Positions 18,726 to 28,381 of a DNA stretch of 64,000 bases are shown here, in pieces. The translations under genes were made by a program, and so were the position numbers. Origin of the DNA: an uncultured beta proteobacterium (lineage in GTDB: Bacteria; Pseudomonadota; Gammaproteobacteria; Burkholderiales; Burkholderiaceae_C). Under the pieces are notes generated by a model, which saw only the letters and a list, made by a program, of their open reading frames with translations, ran no database searches and had not been told where the DNA came from. How positions within the stretch are numbered: the first letter of the stretch is position 1; every line of letters starts with the position of its first letter. The stretch spans positions 80,940-144,939 of the forward strand of contig CAJCCO010000120.1 of the NCBI GenBank assembly GCA_903960915.1, read 5' to 3'.

Positions 18726-19175
18726 TCAATCGTCGCTATTCCCGGTCACCACGCGGCGGATCACGTCGCCGCTGAAGCCGCGTGTGGCCAAAAAGCGCAT
18801 GTGGCGGGCGGCTTCTGGGGGGCTGCTGGCGGGTTCGCCAAATTTTTTACGCCAGACCTCCCGCGCCCGCTCCAGCTCGGTACTTTTGAGCGTGGCCAGC
18901 GCGGCGTTGACAGCTTGGGGTTCCAGCCCCTTGCCTTGCAACTCTTGCCGAATACGCGCCACGCCGAGTTTGCCGGCGCGCCGGTTCAGTACCGACTCAA
19001 TCACCCGCTGTTCGCTGATGAAGTCCTTGGCCTGCAGCTCATCGAGCGCGCGGGCCAGGGTGCCGGGCTCTTCTTCATAAGGCTTGAGCTTGGCCTCAAG
19101 TTCGGCCCGAGAATGCTCGCGGTTGCTGAGCAAGCGCAGGGCGCGGCCTTTGAGGGACGGTGGGGGCATGGCCAT
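18726..19175 (-). CDS. recX: Regulatory protein RecX
   Basis: RecX caps and destabilises RecA filaments, damping recombinase activity. The 149-residue product shows the RecX helical-repeat signatures ALRLLSNREHSRAEL, L-x-x-KDFISEQRVIESVLNRR, G-x-x-RIRQELQGKG and FLATRGFSGDVIRRV. I took the ATG at 19175, where family similarity starts; the frame is open another 285 bases but that part is low-complexity and lies over a short tandem repeat. It sits 121 bases after recA on the same strand, the common recA-recX arrangement. Confidence 0.92.
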   Translation of the reverse strand: MAMPPPSLKGRALRLLSNREHSRAELEAKLKPYEEEPGTLARALDELQAKDFISEQRVIESVLNRRAGKLGVARIRQELQGKGLEPQAVNAALATLKSTELERAREVWRKKFGEPASSPPEAARHMRFLATRGFSGDVIRRVVTGNSDD

Positions 19176-19205
19176 GGCGCGGTCCTGAAGGGGGAAGCGA
19201 GGTAC

Positions 19206-19235
19206 GGGAAGTGGGGAAGTGGGGAAGTGGGGAAG
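19206..19235. repeat. 8-bp tandem repeat between recA and recX
   Basis: GGGAAGTG occurs three times in tandem (19206-19229) plus a partial fourth copy. It lies just upstream of the recX start and could vary in copy number. Confidence 0.8.
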
Positions 19236-19296
19236 GGGCAAAGGGCGCCCATGGGTCAGCAGCACGCGCTGCCGGCCCCGCCCCGGCCCACCGTGT

Positions 19297-20388
<1,092 letters not shown>

Positions 20389-20431
20389 GAAAATCTCCTT
20401 GAATATCAACGGTTTGGATGGGTAGCATGGT

Positions 20432-20447
20432 CTGTTATTAACAACAG
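20432..20447. promoter_or_regulatory. LexA (SOS) box upstream of recA
   Basis: CTGT-TATTAACA-ACAG is a perfect CTGT-N8-ACAG palindrome-type LexA site, 44 bases upstream of the recA start codon. Confidence 0.9.
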
Positions 20448-20504
20448 GCTGGATGCTTGAACAGTAGTTTATCGCGGCTTGTTCAAAACTGTAAACACTT
20501 TTTT

Positions 20505-20523
20505 TAGTCAATTTGATTTACTA
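20505..20523. promoter_or_regulatory. Possible MarR operator
   Basis: TAGTCAAT-ttg-ATTTACTA is an inverted repeat with 7 of 8 arm positions matching, ending 7 bases before the MarR-type gene. Autoregulation from such a site is common in the family; this is inference. Confidence 0.45.
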
Positions 20524-20530
20524 TTTAGCC

Positions 20531-21004
20531 ATGCCTGAAACCCCACCCAACGACCACTGGCGCCAGACCCACCTGGGGCACTGGATGAGCTTGGCATTGC
20601 AGCGTTTTGATGCGCGCGTGCTGGCGCTGATGGCGCAAAACGAAAACGTGCCGCTGGCCTTGTCCAACCTGGCCGCGCGCGGCCCGCTGAGTGCCTCACA
20701 CATTCACATCACGCGTCACCTGGCCCTTGAAGGCTCGCGCCTGACCGATTTGGCACAGCGTGCGGGCGTGAGCAAGCAGGCCATGGGCCAGTTGGTGGGG
20801 CAGTGCGAGGCCTGGGGGCTGGTGACACGCCAGGACGATGCGCGCGACGCCCGCGCCTGGCGCATTGTCTTCACGCCGGTGGGGCTGGCCTGGCTCAAAG
20901 CCTTTGAGCAAGCGGTGGCCCAGGCCGAAAATGAATTGCGAAGTGCCGTCGGCGACGAGGTGGCCACCGTCATCGCCATTGGCCTGGAGGCATATGCCGC
21001 CTAG
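20531..21004 (+). CDS. MarR-family transcriptional regulator
   Basis: The 157-residue protein has the winged-helix core of MarR regulators: ASHIHITRHLALEGSRLTDLAQRAGVSKQAMGQLV as the HTH, then GLVTRQDDARDARAWRIVFTPVGL as the wing with its D-x-R-D-x-R motif. MarR dimers usually respond to phenolics, antibiotics or oxidants. The ATG at 20531 was preferred to an upstream TTG at 20513. It is divergent from recA and 56 bases before a two-component operon, so its target could be either itself or that operon. Confidence 0.85.
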   Translation: MPETPPNDHWRQTHLGHWMSLALQRFDARVLALMAQNENVPLALSNLAARGPLSASHIHITRHLALEGSRLTDLAQRAGVSKQAMGQLVGQCEAWGLVTRQDDARDARAWRIVFTPVGLAWLKAFEQAVAQAENELRSAVGDEVATVIAIGLEAYAA

Positions 21005-21060
21005 AATGGCCAAAAAAATGCGGGCTACATCCTTGGACCCCGTCACCTCAGGAGACAAGC

Positions 21061-21735
21061 ATGCGAATTCTGATTGCAGAAGATGACCCAGTCCTGGCCG
21101 ATGGCCTGCTGCGCACCCTGCGCAGTTCGGGCGCAGCGGTCGATCATGTCGCCAGCGGCTCCGAAGCCGACGCCGCGCTGATGACCAACACCGAGTTCGA
21201 TTTGCTGATTCTGGACCTGGGCCTGCCCAAAATGCACGGCTTGGAGGTACTGAAAAAACTGCGAGCGCGCGGCTCCTCGCTGCCGGTTCTAATTTTGACC
21301 GCAGCCGACAGCGTCGAAGAGCGCGTCAAGGGCCTGGACTACGGCGCCGACGACTACATGGCCAAACCCTTCAGCCTGCAAGAACTCGAAGCCCGCGTGC
21401 GCGCCCTGAGCCGCCGGGGCATGGGGACGGCCAGCAGCACCATCAAGCACGGCCCGCTGATTTACGACCAGGGCGGCCGCGTAGCCACCATCGACGGCGC
21501 CATGGTGGAGCTGTCCGCCCGCGAACTCGGCTTGCTCGAAGTGCTGCTGCAGCGCGCCGGGCGCCTGGTCAGCAAAGACCAGTTGGTGGAGCGTCTGTGC
21601 GAGTGGGGCGAAGAAGTCAGCAACAACGCCATTGAGGTCTACATTCACCGCCTGCGCAAGAAGATTGAAAAAGGCCCGATCCGTATTGCCACCGTGCGCG
21701 GTTTGGGTTATTGCCTGGAGAAGATTCCCGGGTGA
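21061..21735 (+). CDS. OmpR-family response regulator (TctD/QseB-like)
   Basis: It has a receiver domain (residues 1-115) with acidic DD at 8-9, phosphoacceptor Asp52 in ILDLGLP and Lys102 in MAKPF. A winged-helix DNA-binding domain (~125-222) ends EVYIHRLRKKIE...TVRGLGYCLE. It should be phosphorylated by the kinase encoded 47 bases downstream and regulate transcription. Its strongest resemblance is to the TctD/QseB group. No tricarboxylate-transport genes are near, so the stimulus is unknown. CAGGAG lies before the start. Confidence 0.9.
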   Translation: MRILIAEDDPVLADGLLRTLRSSGAAVDHVASGSEADAALMTNTEFDLLILDLGLPKMHGLEVLKKLRARGSSLPVLILTAADSVEERVKGLDYGADDYMAKPFSLQELEARVRALSRRGMGTASSTIKHGPLIYDQGGRVATIDGAMVELSARELGLLEVLLQRAGRLVSKDQLVERLCEWGEEVSNNAIEVYIHRLRKKIEKGPIRIATVRGLGYCLEKIPG

Positions 21736-21782
21736 CGGCGCTGGGCGCCACGCTTCTACCGTTTGATTGAAATGAAACCCGT

Positions 21783-23234
21783 GTGAGCATTTTTGACCGC
21801 GAACAGCGATCGCTTTTTGGCGAAATTCTGGACTGGATGCTCACGCCGCTGCTGCTGCTGTGGCCCATCAGCCTGGTACTGACCTGGCTGGTGGCGCAAA
21901 ACATTGCGGGCAAACCGTTTGACCGGGCGCTGGAATACAACGTGGCGGCGCTGGCCCAGTTGGTGACCGTCAGCAACAACCGGGTGCAGTTCAACCTGCC
22001 CCTGCCCGCACGAGAACTGCTGCGTGCCGACGACTCCGACACCGTCTACTACCAGGTGCTGGGCGTGCGCGGCGAACACCTGAGCGGCGAGCGCGACCTG
22101 CCGCTTCCACCCAAGGACGAAAAAATGACGCCCGGCGAGATTCGCATCCGCGACGCCGAGATGGATGGTGCTGATGTGAAGATTGCGTACACCTGGGTCA
22201 CCCTGCCCCTGGCCGAAAGCAGGCCGGTGTTGATTCAGGTGGCAGAAACGCTGGAAAAAAGATCCGTGCTGGCCACCGAAATCGTCAAGGGCGTGATGCT
22301 GCCTCAGTTTGTGATTTTGCCCATGGCCGTGCTGCTGGTGTGGCTGGCGCTGGTGCAGGCCATCAAGCCGCTGAACCGGCTGGAAGAACGCATACGGGCG
22401 CGCAAACCCGACGACCTCAGCCCCATTGACGCCAAGTCTGTGCCGATGGAAGTGGCGCCCCTGGTGTACTCGGTCAACGACCTGCTGCTGCGCCTGAAGG
22501 ACTCGATTGCGACGCAAAAACGTTTTCTCGCCGATGCCGCGCACCAACTCAAAACCCCGCTGGCAGGGCTGCGCATGCAGGCCGACCTGGCCCAGCGCGC
22601 CGATGCCGATGCCGACGCCCTCAAGGAATCCCTTCGCCACATTGGCCGCGCCAGCATTCGCGCCACCCACACCGTGAACCAGTTGCTGGCACTGGCGCGC
22701 GCCGAAAGCAGCGGCTCGGCCATGGCGCGCACCTCCTGCGACCTGGCAGAACTCACCATGTCAGTGGTACGCGACTGCGTGCCGCACGCGCTGGAAAAGC
22801 GCATTGACCTGGGCTATGAGGGCGAACAACCCGGCGCCGAAGGCGGGCAACTGCAGGGCAACGCCACGCTGCTCAAAGAGTTGATTCGCAACCTGGTGGA
22901 CAACGCCATCAACTACACACCGTCAAGCGCAGAAAAGCCTGGCGTCATCACGGTGCGCGTGCTGCTGGACCGCTTTGGCAAAACACTGGTGCTGCAGGTG
23001 GAAGACTCTGGCCCAGGCGTTCCGCTGGCCGAGCGCGAGCTGATTTTTCAGCCCTTTTACCGCGCCCTGGGCACCCAAGCCGACGGCTCCGGCCTGGGCC
23101 TGCCCATCGTGATGGAGATTGCCCACAAGCACAACGCCACCGTCAGCATGGAAGACACCCGGCCCGGCCACAACCCGCCAGGGGCGCGCTTCAACGTGCT
23201 GTTTTTTGCCGAACGCGACACCGTCAACGGCTAA
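21783..23234 (+). CDS. Sensor histidine kinase (TctE-like)
   Basis: Two transmembrane segments (~20-40 and ~172-195) flank a periplasmic domain of the 2CSK_N type. A HAMP-like linker leads to the HisKA domain with His254 in DAAHQLKTPLAGL. The HATPase domain has N box LVDNAINYTP, G1 DSGPGVP and G2 GSGLGLPIV. It starts with GTG. The kinase should phosphorylate the response regulator encoded upstream, as one operon. The sensed ligand is unknown. Confidence 0.9.
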   Translation: MSIFDREQRSLFGEILDWMLTPLLLLWPISLVLTWLVAQNIAGKPFDRALEYNVAALAQLVTVSNNRVQFNLPLPARELLRADDSDTVYYQVLGVRGEHLSGERDLPLPPKDEKMTPGEIRIRDAEMDGADVKIAYTWVTLPLAESRPVLIQVAETLEKRSVLATEIVKGVMLPQFVILPMAVLLVWLALVQAIKPLNRLEERIRARKPDDLSPIDAKSVPMEVAPLVYSVNDLLLRLKDSIATQKRFLADAAHQLKTPLAGLRMQADLAQRADADADALKESLRHIGRASIRATHTVNQLLALARAESSGSAMARTSCDLAELTMSVVRDCVPHALEKRIDLGYEGEQPGAEGGQLQGNATLLKELIRNLVDNAINYTPSSAEKPGVITVRVLLDRFGKTLVLQVEDSGPGVPLAERELIFQPFYRALGTQADGSGLGLPIVMEIAHKHNATVSMEDTRPGHNPPGARFNVLFFAERDTVNG

Positions 23235-23270
23235 GACCCCAAGGCCAGCCACGAGGGCTCAGGCGTCGCC

Positions 23271-23954
23271 TTAACAGGGCTCCAGCGCCTTGCCCGCCAG
23301 CAGCGGCTCAAAGGCCTTGAGCTTTTGCAGCAGCGCCTCGTCGGCGGCTGGCAGGCGCAGACGCAGGCCTTGCAACTCGGGCGATTCCTTCACCACCTGA
23401 GCCTTCTGCAAGCCACGTTTTTTCAGCTGTTCCAGCCAGGCATTGGCCAGCCCTTCGCTGGCAAAACCGCCCAAAGACAAACCGGGCACCAGTGCCGGGT
23501 TGCGCAGCGCTTCGTCGCGAATGCCCACGGCCTTGAGTTCGGCGCGCTTGAGGGCTGCCGCATTGGGGTCGGCAAAACGGCCCACGTACACAATCCAGCG
23601 CGCCGGCTGCACCACCGGGTTAAGCAACCAGGTGCCCACCGGCATGCCGGCCACCAGGGCGTCACGCAGGGCGGTCCCCTGCTCGTCTTTGAACAAACCG
23701 GCTTGCAGACATTTGGCCGGCTGGGGCGTGGCCGGCACAAAAGCGGCCCACAGCGCAGGGCTCATCACTTTGACCTCGCTGATGGCCTCCGGCTGAATTT
23801 GCTGCGCCAGGCGCGGCGGTTCGGACGGCTCAACCGGCGTGTCTGCAGCAACGCCGTAGGGCGGTAAACCGACCTGCACCCAGCCGAAATACAGCAGGTT
23901 CACAAGCAGCAGCAGCACCACCACTTTCAATCGTGTCACCTTCAGCCGCGCCAT
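23271..23954 (-). CDS. SPOR-domain-like membrane-anchored protein
   Basis: The 227-residue protein has a short cytoplasmic end, one N-terminal transmembrane helix (VVVLLLLVNLLYFGWV), a linker, and a C-terminal region with WIVYVGRFADPNAAALKRAELKAVG and a second partial repeat (LGGFASEGLANAWLEQLKKRG). These resemble SPOR folds, which bind denuded peptidoglycan at division sites. The start at 23954 follows the birA stop by 2 bases, so translation is probably coupled. Confidence 0.7.
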   Translation of the reverse strand: MARLKVTRLKVVVLLLLVNLLYFGWVQVGLPPYGVAADTPVEPSEPPRLAQQIQPEAISEVKVMSPALWAAFVPATPQPAKCLQAGLFKDEQGTALRDALVAGMPVGTWLLNPVVQPARWIVYVGRFADPNAAALKRAELKAVGIRDEALRNPALVPGLSLGGFASEGLANAWLEQLKKRGLQKAQVVKESPELQGLRLRLPAADEALLQKLKAFEPLLAGKALEPC

Positions 23955-23956
23955 GT

Positions 23957-24808
23957 TCAGTCCGGCGCCTGCGCCGCAACGGGCAGGGCCATGCCCACCG
24001 GACGCACGCTCACCTCGGCACTGCTGACGCACTGCCAGCCCGTGGCTGTCTGCACCCGCAAAGCGCCGCTCGCATCCACGCCCTGTGCCAGGCCTGTGGT
24101 GCCATCGCTCAGGGTCACGCCTAGGCCTGCCAAGGCATCCACGGCATTAAAGCGGGCCTGAAACGGCGCAAAGCCCTGCTGCGCGAAGACTTGCAGGGTC
24201 TGCACCAGCGCAGGGGCCAAGCGCACCAGCGCCTGCGCCGCCGTCACCCCCGGCCAGACTTCGGCCAACCCCGCCGGCGGCGTAGACAGGCCCGCGGCCG
24301 CCGGCGCGCTCAGGTTCAAACCCATGCCCACCACCGCGTAACGGCTGCCCGAACTCGCGCCGATGTTGGCGGTTTCAATCAAAATGCCGCCGAGCTTGCG
24401 CCCGTGCAGCCACAAATCGTTGGGCCATTTGAGGCGAATGTCTGGGTGCAGGCTGCCCGCTACGCTCAGCCCCACCGCCAGTGACAAGCCAGACCAGTCA
24501 AATGGGGCCAGGGGCAGGCCCAGAGAAAAGGTCAAAGATGTGGAGGGTAAAAAACTTTGCGTGTTGCCTGCGCCCCCTTGCTGGGGTGCGCCCAGGTCGC
24601 TGATCCACTGGCGGCCCAACCGGCCGCGGCCCGCGGTTTGCTTGTGCGCCAGCAGCAACACCGGCTCCCACTGCCCGTTGCGGGCGCGGCGCATCAGCTC
24701 GGAGTTCGTCGAATCAATCTCAGGCAGCACCTCTACCGTGAACCCCGGCAAGGTCGGCGCTACGGCCTCCCAGACCGCCTCGGCGGCACCAGACAGGGTG
24801 TGCGGCAT
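23957..24808 (-). CDS. birA: Biotin--[acetyl-CoA-carboxylase] ligase (mono-functional BirA)
   Basis: It attaches biotin via biotinyl-AMP to the carboxyl-carrier subunit of carboxylases. The catalytic motifs are clear: EIDSTNSELMRRA, the adenylate loop GRGRLGRQW, LKWPNDLWLHGRKLGGILIE, and a C-terminal SH3-like region. There is no N-terminal HTH, so it is not the bifunctional repressor form. I set the start at 24808; the open frame beyond overlaps the SET-domain gene. It lies in a short operon: SET protein, birA, SPOR protein. Confidence 0.93.
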   Translation of the reverse strand: MPHTLSGAAEAVWEAVAPTLPGFTVEVLPEIDSTNSELMRRARNGQWEPVLLLAHKQTAGRGRLGRQWISDLGAPQQGGAGNTQSFLPSTSLTFSLGLPLAPFDWSGLSLAVGLSVAGSLHPDIRLKWPNDLWLHGRKLGGILIETANIGASSGSRYAVVGMGLNLSAPAAAGLSTPPAGLAEVWPGVTAAQALVRLAPALVQTLQVFAQQGFAPFQARFNAVDALAGLGVTLSDGTTGLAQGVDASGALRVQTATGWQCVSSAEVSVRPVGMALPVAAQAPD

Positions 24809-24815
24809 GGCGGCT

Positions 24816-25295
24816 TTAGCGGCGCCCGCGTTTGGGGGCCAGCAAGGTGCCCCGGCAGTTCTTGGCGCCGCACCAGCACGGGTACTCGGCCTTGAGTTTG
24901 GGCGTGTAGCGCTCGTCAATGATCAGGCCGTAGTCGTAATTGAGCTCTTCCCCGGCCTTGATATTTCGCAAGGCCTTGATAAAGATACGGCCCTCTTGCT
25001 CGTCGGCTTCGCAGTTGGGCTGGCAGGCGTGGTTGATCCAGCGCGAAGAATTTCCGCCAAACAAGGCATCAATCACATGGGTTTCGTCCACATGAAAGTA
25101 AAAGGTGTGGTTCGGGTCTTTCGGGTCGTGCGGATGGCGCGCCTGCGCCTCTGGCCAGCTGATGATCTGGCCCACGTACTCGATGATGGTTTCGCCCTCG
25201 GCAATGTCCTGCACGGCAAACACGCCTTTACCGTGCACGCCGGAGCGACGGGTTTGAATGCGGCGCTTGTCTTCTGAGGCGATTTTTTTGGACAC
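24816..25295 (-). CDS. SET-domain protein-lysine methyltransferase
   Basis: The 159-residue protein is a minimal SET domain: GVHGKGVFAVQDIAEGETIIEYVG at the N-terminus, the SAM/knot motif RWINHACQPNC, ELNYDYG with the catalytic Tyr, and a post-SET CWCGAKNCRG zinc site. These enzymes methylate lysines, classically on histones; bacterial forms can act on histone-like proteins. It is divergent from a topoisomerase III gene whose C-terminus is histone-H1-like and Lys-rich, a plausible substrate by context. It leads the birA-SPOR operon. Confidence 0.92.
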   Translation of the reverse strand: MSKKIASEDKRRIQTRRSGVHGKGVFAVQDIAEGETIIEYVGQIISWPEAQARHPHDPKDPNHTFYFHVDETHVIDALFGGNSSRWINHACQPNCEADEQEGRIFIKALRNIKAGEELNYDYGLIIDERYTPKLKAEYPCWCGAKNCRGTLLAPKRGRR

Positions 25296-25327
25296 GGTAA
25301 AAAATTTGGTATGGTGAACTCGTATGG

Positions 25328-25361
25328 GCGTGCGTGTGCGCGCTCACGTATGTGCGTGCGC
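25328..25361. repeat. Alternating purine-pyrimidine tract in the SET/topB divergent promoter
   Basis: Sixteen bases (25328-25343) and seventeen bases (25345-25361) alternate purine and pyrimidine, rich in GC and GT steps, with one phase break between. Such tracts are prone to form Z-DNA under negative supercoiling. The tract fills about a third of the 98-base divergent intergenic region. Confidence 0.7.
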
Positions 25362-25393
25362 CCGTGCGCCCGCGAGAAACGGATTGTAGTCAG

Positions 25394-28360
25394 ATGAAAA
25401 ACGCAGTAAAAAACGCAACCTCGGCCAAGACCCTGATCATTGCTGAGAAGCCTTCGGTGGCGCAGGACATCGTGCGTGCGCTCACGCCCATTGCCGGCAA
25501 GTTTGACAAGCACGACGAATACTTCGAGAGCGACACCTACGTGGTCACCAGCGCGGTGGGCCACCTGGTGGAGATTCAGGCGCCGGAGGCGTTTGACGTT
25601 AAGCGTGGCAAATGGAGCTTTGCCCACCTGCCGGTGATTCCGCCGCACTTTGACCTCAAGCCCGTGGACAAGACCAAAACACGCCTGAACGCGGTGGTGA
25701 AACAGGCTAAGCGCAAAGACGTGGACCAGATCATCAACGCCTGTGACGCGGGCCGCGAAGGCGAGCTGATCTTCCGCCTGATTGAACAGTACGCCGGTGG
25801 CGCCAAGCCGCTGGGCAAACCAGTGCGCCGCCTGTGGCTGCAGTCCATGACGCCGCAGGCCATTCGCGACGGCTTTGAGAACCTGCGCAGCAATGCGCAA
25901 ATGCAACCGCTGGCCGACGCCGCACGCTGCCGCTCCGAGGCCGACTGGCTGGTGGGCATCAACGGCACGCGGGCCATGACGGCCTTCAACTCGCGCGACG
26001 GTGGTTTCTTCCTGACCACCGTGGGCCGGGTGCAAACGCCCACGCTGTCGGTGGTGGTTGAGCGCGAAGAGCAAATTCGCAAGTTCATCAGCCGCGACTA
26101 CTTTGAGATTCACGCCGAGTTTGCCGCCCATGCCGGTGTCTACCCGGCCAAATGGTTTGACCCGGCGCACAAAAAAGACGCCGAAGATGCGGAGAAAAAA
26201 GAAGACCGCCTGTGGTCCCCTGCCCAGGCCCAGCAAATTGCCGATGCCGTGCGTGGCAAGAGCGCCCGCGTGCAGGAAGAAAGCAAACCCAGCAATAAAA
26301 GCAGCCCCGGCCTGTTTGACCTGACCACTTTGCAGCGCGAGGCCAACGGCCGTTTCGGCTTTTCGGCCAAAACCACGCTGTCCCTGGCGCAAAGCCTGTA
26401 CGAGCGCCACAAAGCGCTGACCTACCCACGTACCGACTCGCGCCACCTGCCCGAGGACTACCTGCAAACCGTCAACGACACCATGGCCATGCTGGCCAAA
26501 AGCCCCATGGGCCACCTGGCGCCCTTTGCCAAAACCGCCATTGCCAAGCACTACATCAAACCCACCAAGAAGGTGTTTGACAACAGCAAGGTCAGCGATC
26601 ACTTTGCCATCATCCCCACGCTGGAAGCCCCCAGCGGCTTGTCCGATGCCGAGCAAAAGCTCTACGACTTTGTGGTGCGCCGCTTCATCGCCGTGTTCTA
26701 CCCCGCGGCTGAATACCAGGTCACCACCCGCATCAGCACGGTAGACGCCAACGCCCAAAGCCACCACTTCAAAACCACCGGCCGGGTGCTGGTGGAGCCC
26801 GGCTGGCTGGCCATCTACGGCAAGGAAGCCGCCGCCGAAGTGGACGATGCCAAAGACGGCGACAAAGGCCAGAACCTGGTGCCGGTGCAGCCCGGCGAGC
26901 AAGTGAGCACGCAAACCGCCGAGGCCAAAGGTCTGAAAACCCGGCCGCCCGCGCGCTACTCGGAGGCCACCTTGCTGGGCGCCATGGAAGGCGCCGGCAA
27001 AACCGTGGAAGACGACGAGCTGCGCGAAGCCATGCAAGAGAAAGGCCTGGGCACGCCCGCCACCCGCTCCAGCATCATCGAGGGCCTGATTGCCGAGAAA
27101 TACATGCTGCGCGAAGGCCGCGAGCTGATTCCAACAGCCAAGGCCTTCCAGCTCATGACGCTGCTGCGCGGCCTGGGCGTGGAAGAGTTGTCCAAAGCCG
27201 AACTGACCGGCGAGTGGGAATACAAGCTGGCGCAAATGGAGCAAGGCAAGATGAGCCGCGAGGCCTTCATGGCCGAGATTGCCGCCATGACCGAGCGCAT
27301 GGTGAAAAAAGCCAAGGAATACGACCGCGACACCATTCCCGGCGACTACGCCACGCTGAGCAGCCCCTGCCCCAACTGCGGCGGCATTGTGAAAGAAAAC
27401 TACCGCCGCTACACCTGCACCGGCAAAACCGGCGCCGAAGAAGGCTGCGGTTTTTCCTTTGGCAAAACACCGGCCGGGCGCACCTTTGAAGTGGCCGAAG
27501 TGGAGCAGTTTCTGCGCGACAAGAAAATTGGCCCGCTTGACGGCTTCCGCTCCAAAGCCGGTTGGCCCTTTACCGCCGAGATGGTGATCAAGTTTGATGA
27601 AGAGACCAAGAACTACAAGCTCGAATTCGACTTTGGCGACGATAAAAAAGGCGAAGAAAGCGGCGAACTGATTGACTTCAGCAGCCAGGAGCCGCTGGGC
27701 GCTTGCCGCAAATGCGGCGCCCACGTGTTTGAACACGGCAAGAACTACGTCTGCGAAAAATCAGTTCCTACGCTGGCGCAACCCACGCCAAGCTGCGACT
27801 TCAAGAGCGGACAGATCATCTTGCAGCAACCGATTGAACGCACGCAAATGCGCAAGCTGCTGGAGACCGGCAAGACCGACCTGTTGGACAAGTTTGTATC
27901 CATGCGCACACGGCGCGCCTTCAAGGCCATGCTGGCCTGGGACGAGGAAGCCGGCAAGGTGAACTTCGAGTTTGCGCCCAGCAAGTTCCCGCCACGCAAA
28001 ACCGCCGCACCACGGGCGGCAGCACCGGGCAAAACTGCGGCTAAAACCACCAAGGCCCCAGCCAAAAAAGCCGCTGCCAAGAAAAGTGCCGCCGTCAAAA
28101 CTCCGCGCAAAACCGCCAGCCCCAAAGCCCCGGCAGCCGGCCTGCAACCCAGCGCCGCGCTGGCCGCCGTGATTGGCAGCGAAGCGGTGGCACGGCCACA
28201 GGTCATCAAAAAGCTGTGGGACTACATCAAGGCCAATGGCCTGCAAGACGCGGCCAACAAGCGCGCCATCAACGCCGACGCCAAGCTACTTGCCGTGTTT
28301 GGCAAGCCGCAGGTGACGATGTTTGAGCTCGCCGGCATTGTCGGCAAGCACCTGGGCTAA
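25394..28360 (+). CDS. topB: DNA topoisomerase III with H1-like Lys/Ala tail and SWIB domain
   Basis: This type IA topoisomerase relaxes and decatenates DNA through a 5'-phosphotyrosine. Visible parts are the Toprim motifs IIAEKPSVA and DAGREGELI, active Tyr344 in ALTYPRTDSR, and two zinc-ribbon-like segments (CPNCGG..., CRKCGAH...). Residues ~864-913 are a Lys/Ala/Pro-rich histone-H1-like linker, and ~915-988 form a SWIB domain (KKLWDYIKANGLQDAANKR, INADAKLLAVFG, MFELAGIVGKHL). The ATG at 25394 is favoured; an upstream in-frame start at 25334 lies in the alternating tract. At 988 residues it is far longer than E. coli TopB because of the tail. Confidence 0.93.
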   Translation: MKNAVKNATSAKTLIIAEKPSVAQDIVRALTPIAGKFDKHDEYFESDTYVVTSAVGHLVEIQAPEAFDVKRGKWSFAHLPVIPPHFDLKPVDKTKTRLNAVVKQAKRKDVDQIINACDAGREGELIFRLIEQYAGGAKPLGKPVRRLWLQSMTPQAIRDGFENLRSNAQMQPLADAARCRSEADWLVGINGTRAMTAFNSRDGGFFLTTVGRVQTPTLSVVVEREEQIRKFISRDYFEIHAEFAAHAGVYPAKWFDPAHKKDAEDAEKKEDRLWSPAQAQQIADAVRGKSARVQEESKPSNKSSPGLFDLTTLQREANGRFGFSAKTTLSLAQSLYERHKALTYPRTDSRHLPEDYLQTVNDTMAMLAKSPMGHLAPFAKTAIAKHYIKPTKKVFDNSKVSDHFAIIPTLEAPSGLSDAEQKLYDFVVRRFIAVFYPAAEYQVTTRISTVDANAQSHHFKTTGRVLVEPGWLAIYGKEAAAEVDDAKDGDKGQNLVPVQPGEQVSTQTAEAKGLKTRPPARYSEATLLGAMEGAGKTVEDDELREAMQEKGLGTPATRSSIIEGLIAEKYMLREGRELIPTAKAFQLMTLLRGLGVEELSKAELTGEWEYKLAQMEQGKMSREAFMAEIAAMTERMVKKAKEYDRDTIPGDYATLSSPCPNCGGIVKENYRRYTCTGKTGAEEGCGFSFGKTPAGRTFEVAEVEQFLRDKKIGPLDGFRSKAGWPFTAEMVIKFDEETKNYKLEFDFGDDKKGEESGELIDFSSQEPLGACRKCGAHVFEHGKNYVCEKSVPTLAQPTPSCDFKSGQIILQQPIERTQMRKLLETGKTDLLDKFVSMRTRRAFKAMLAWDEEAGKVNFEFAPSKFPPRKTAAPRAAAPGKTAAKTTKAPAKKAAAKKSAAVKTPRKTASPKAPAAGLQPSAALAAVIGSEAVARPQVIKKLWDYIKANGLQDAANKRAINADAKLLAVFGKPQVTMFELAGIVGKHLG

Positions 28361-28381
28361 ATCGGTTTTGGCGCCCGCGCC

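Noticed and set aside
25073-27736. 887-residue open frame antisense to topB
   Set aside because: It has no family resemblance, is Gly/His/Ala-rich as expected for reverse frames of GC-rich genes, and lies over the well-supported topoisomerase gene.
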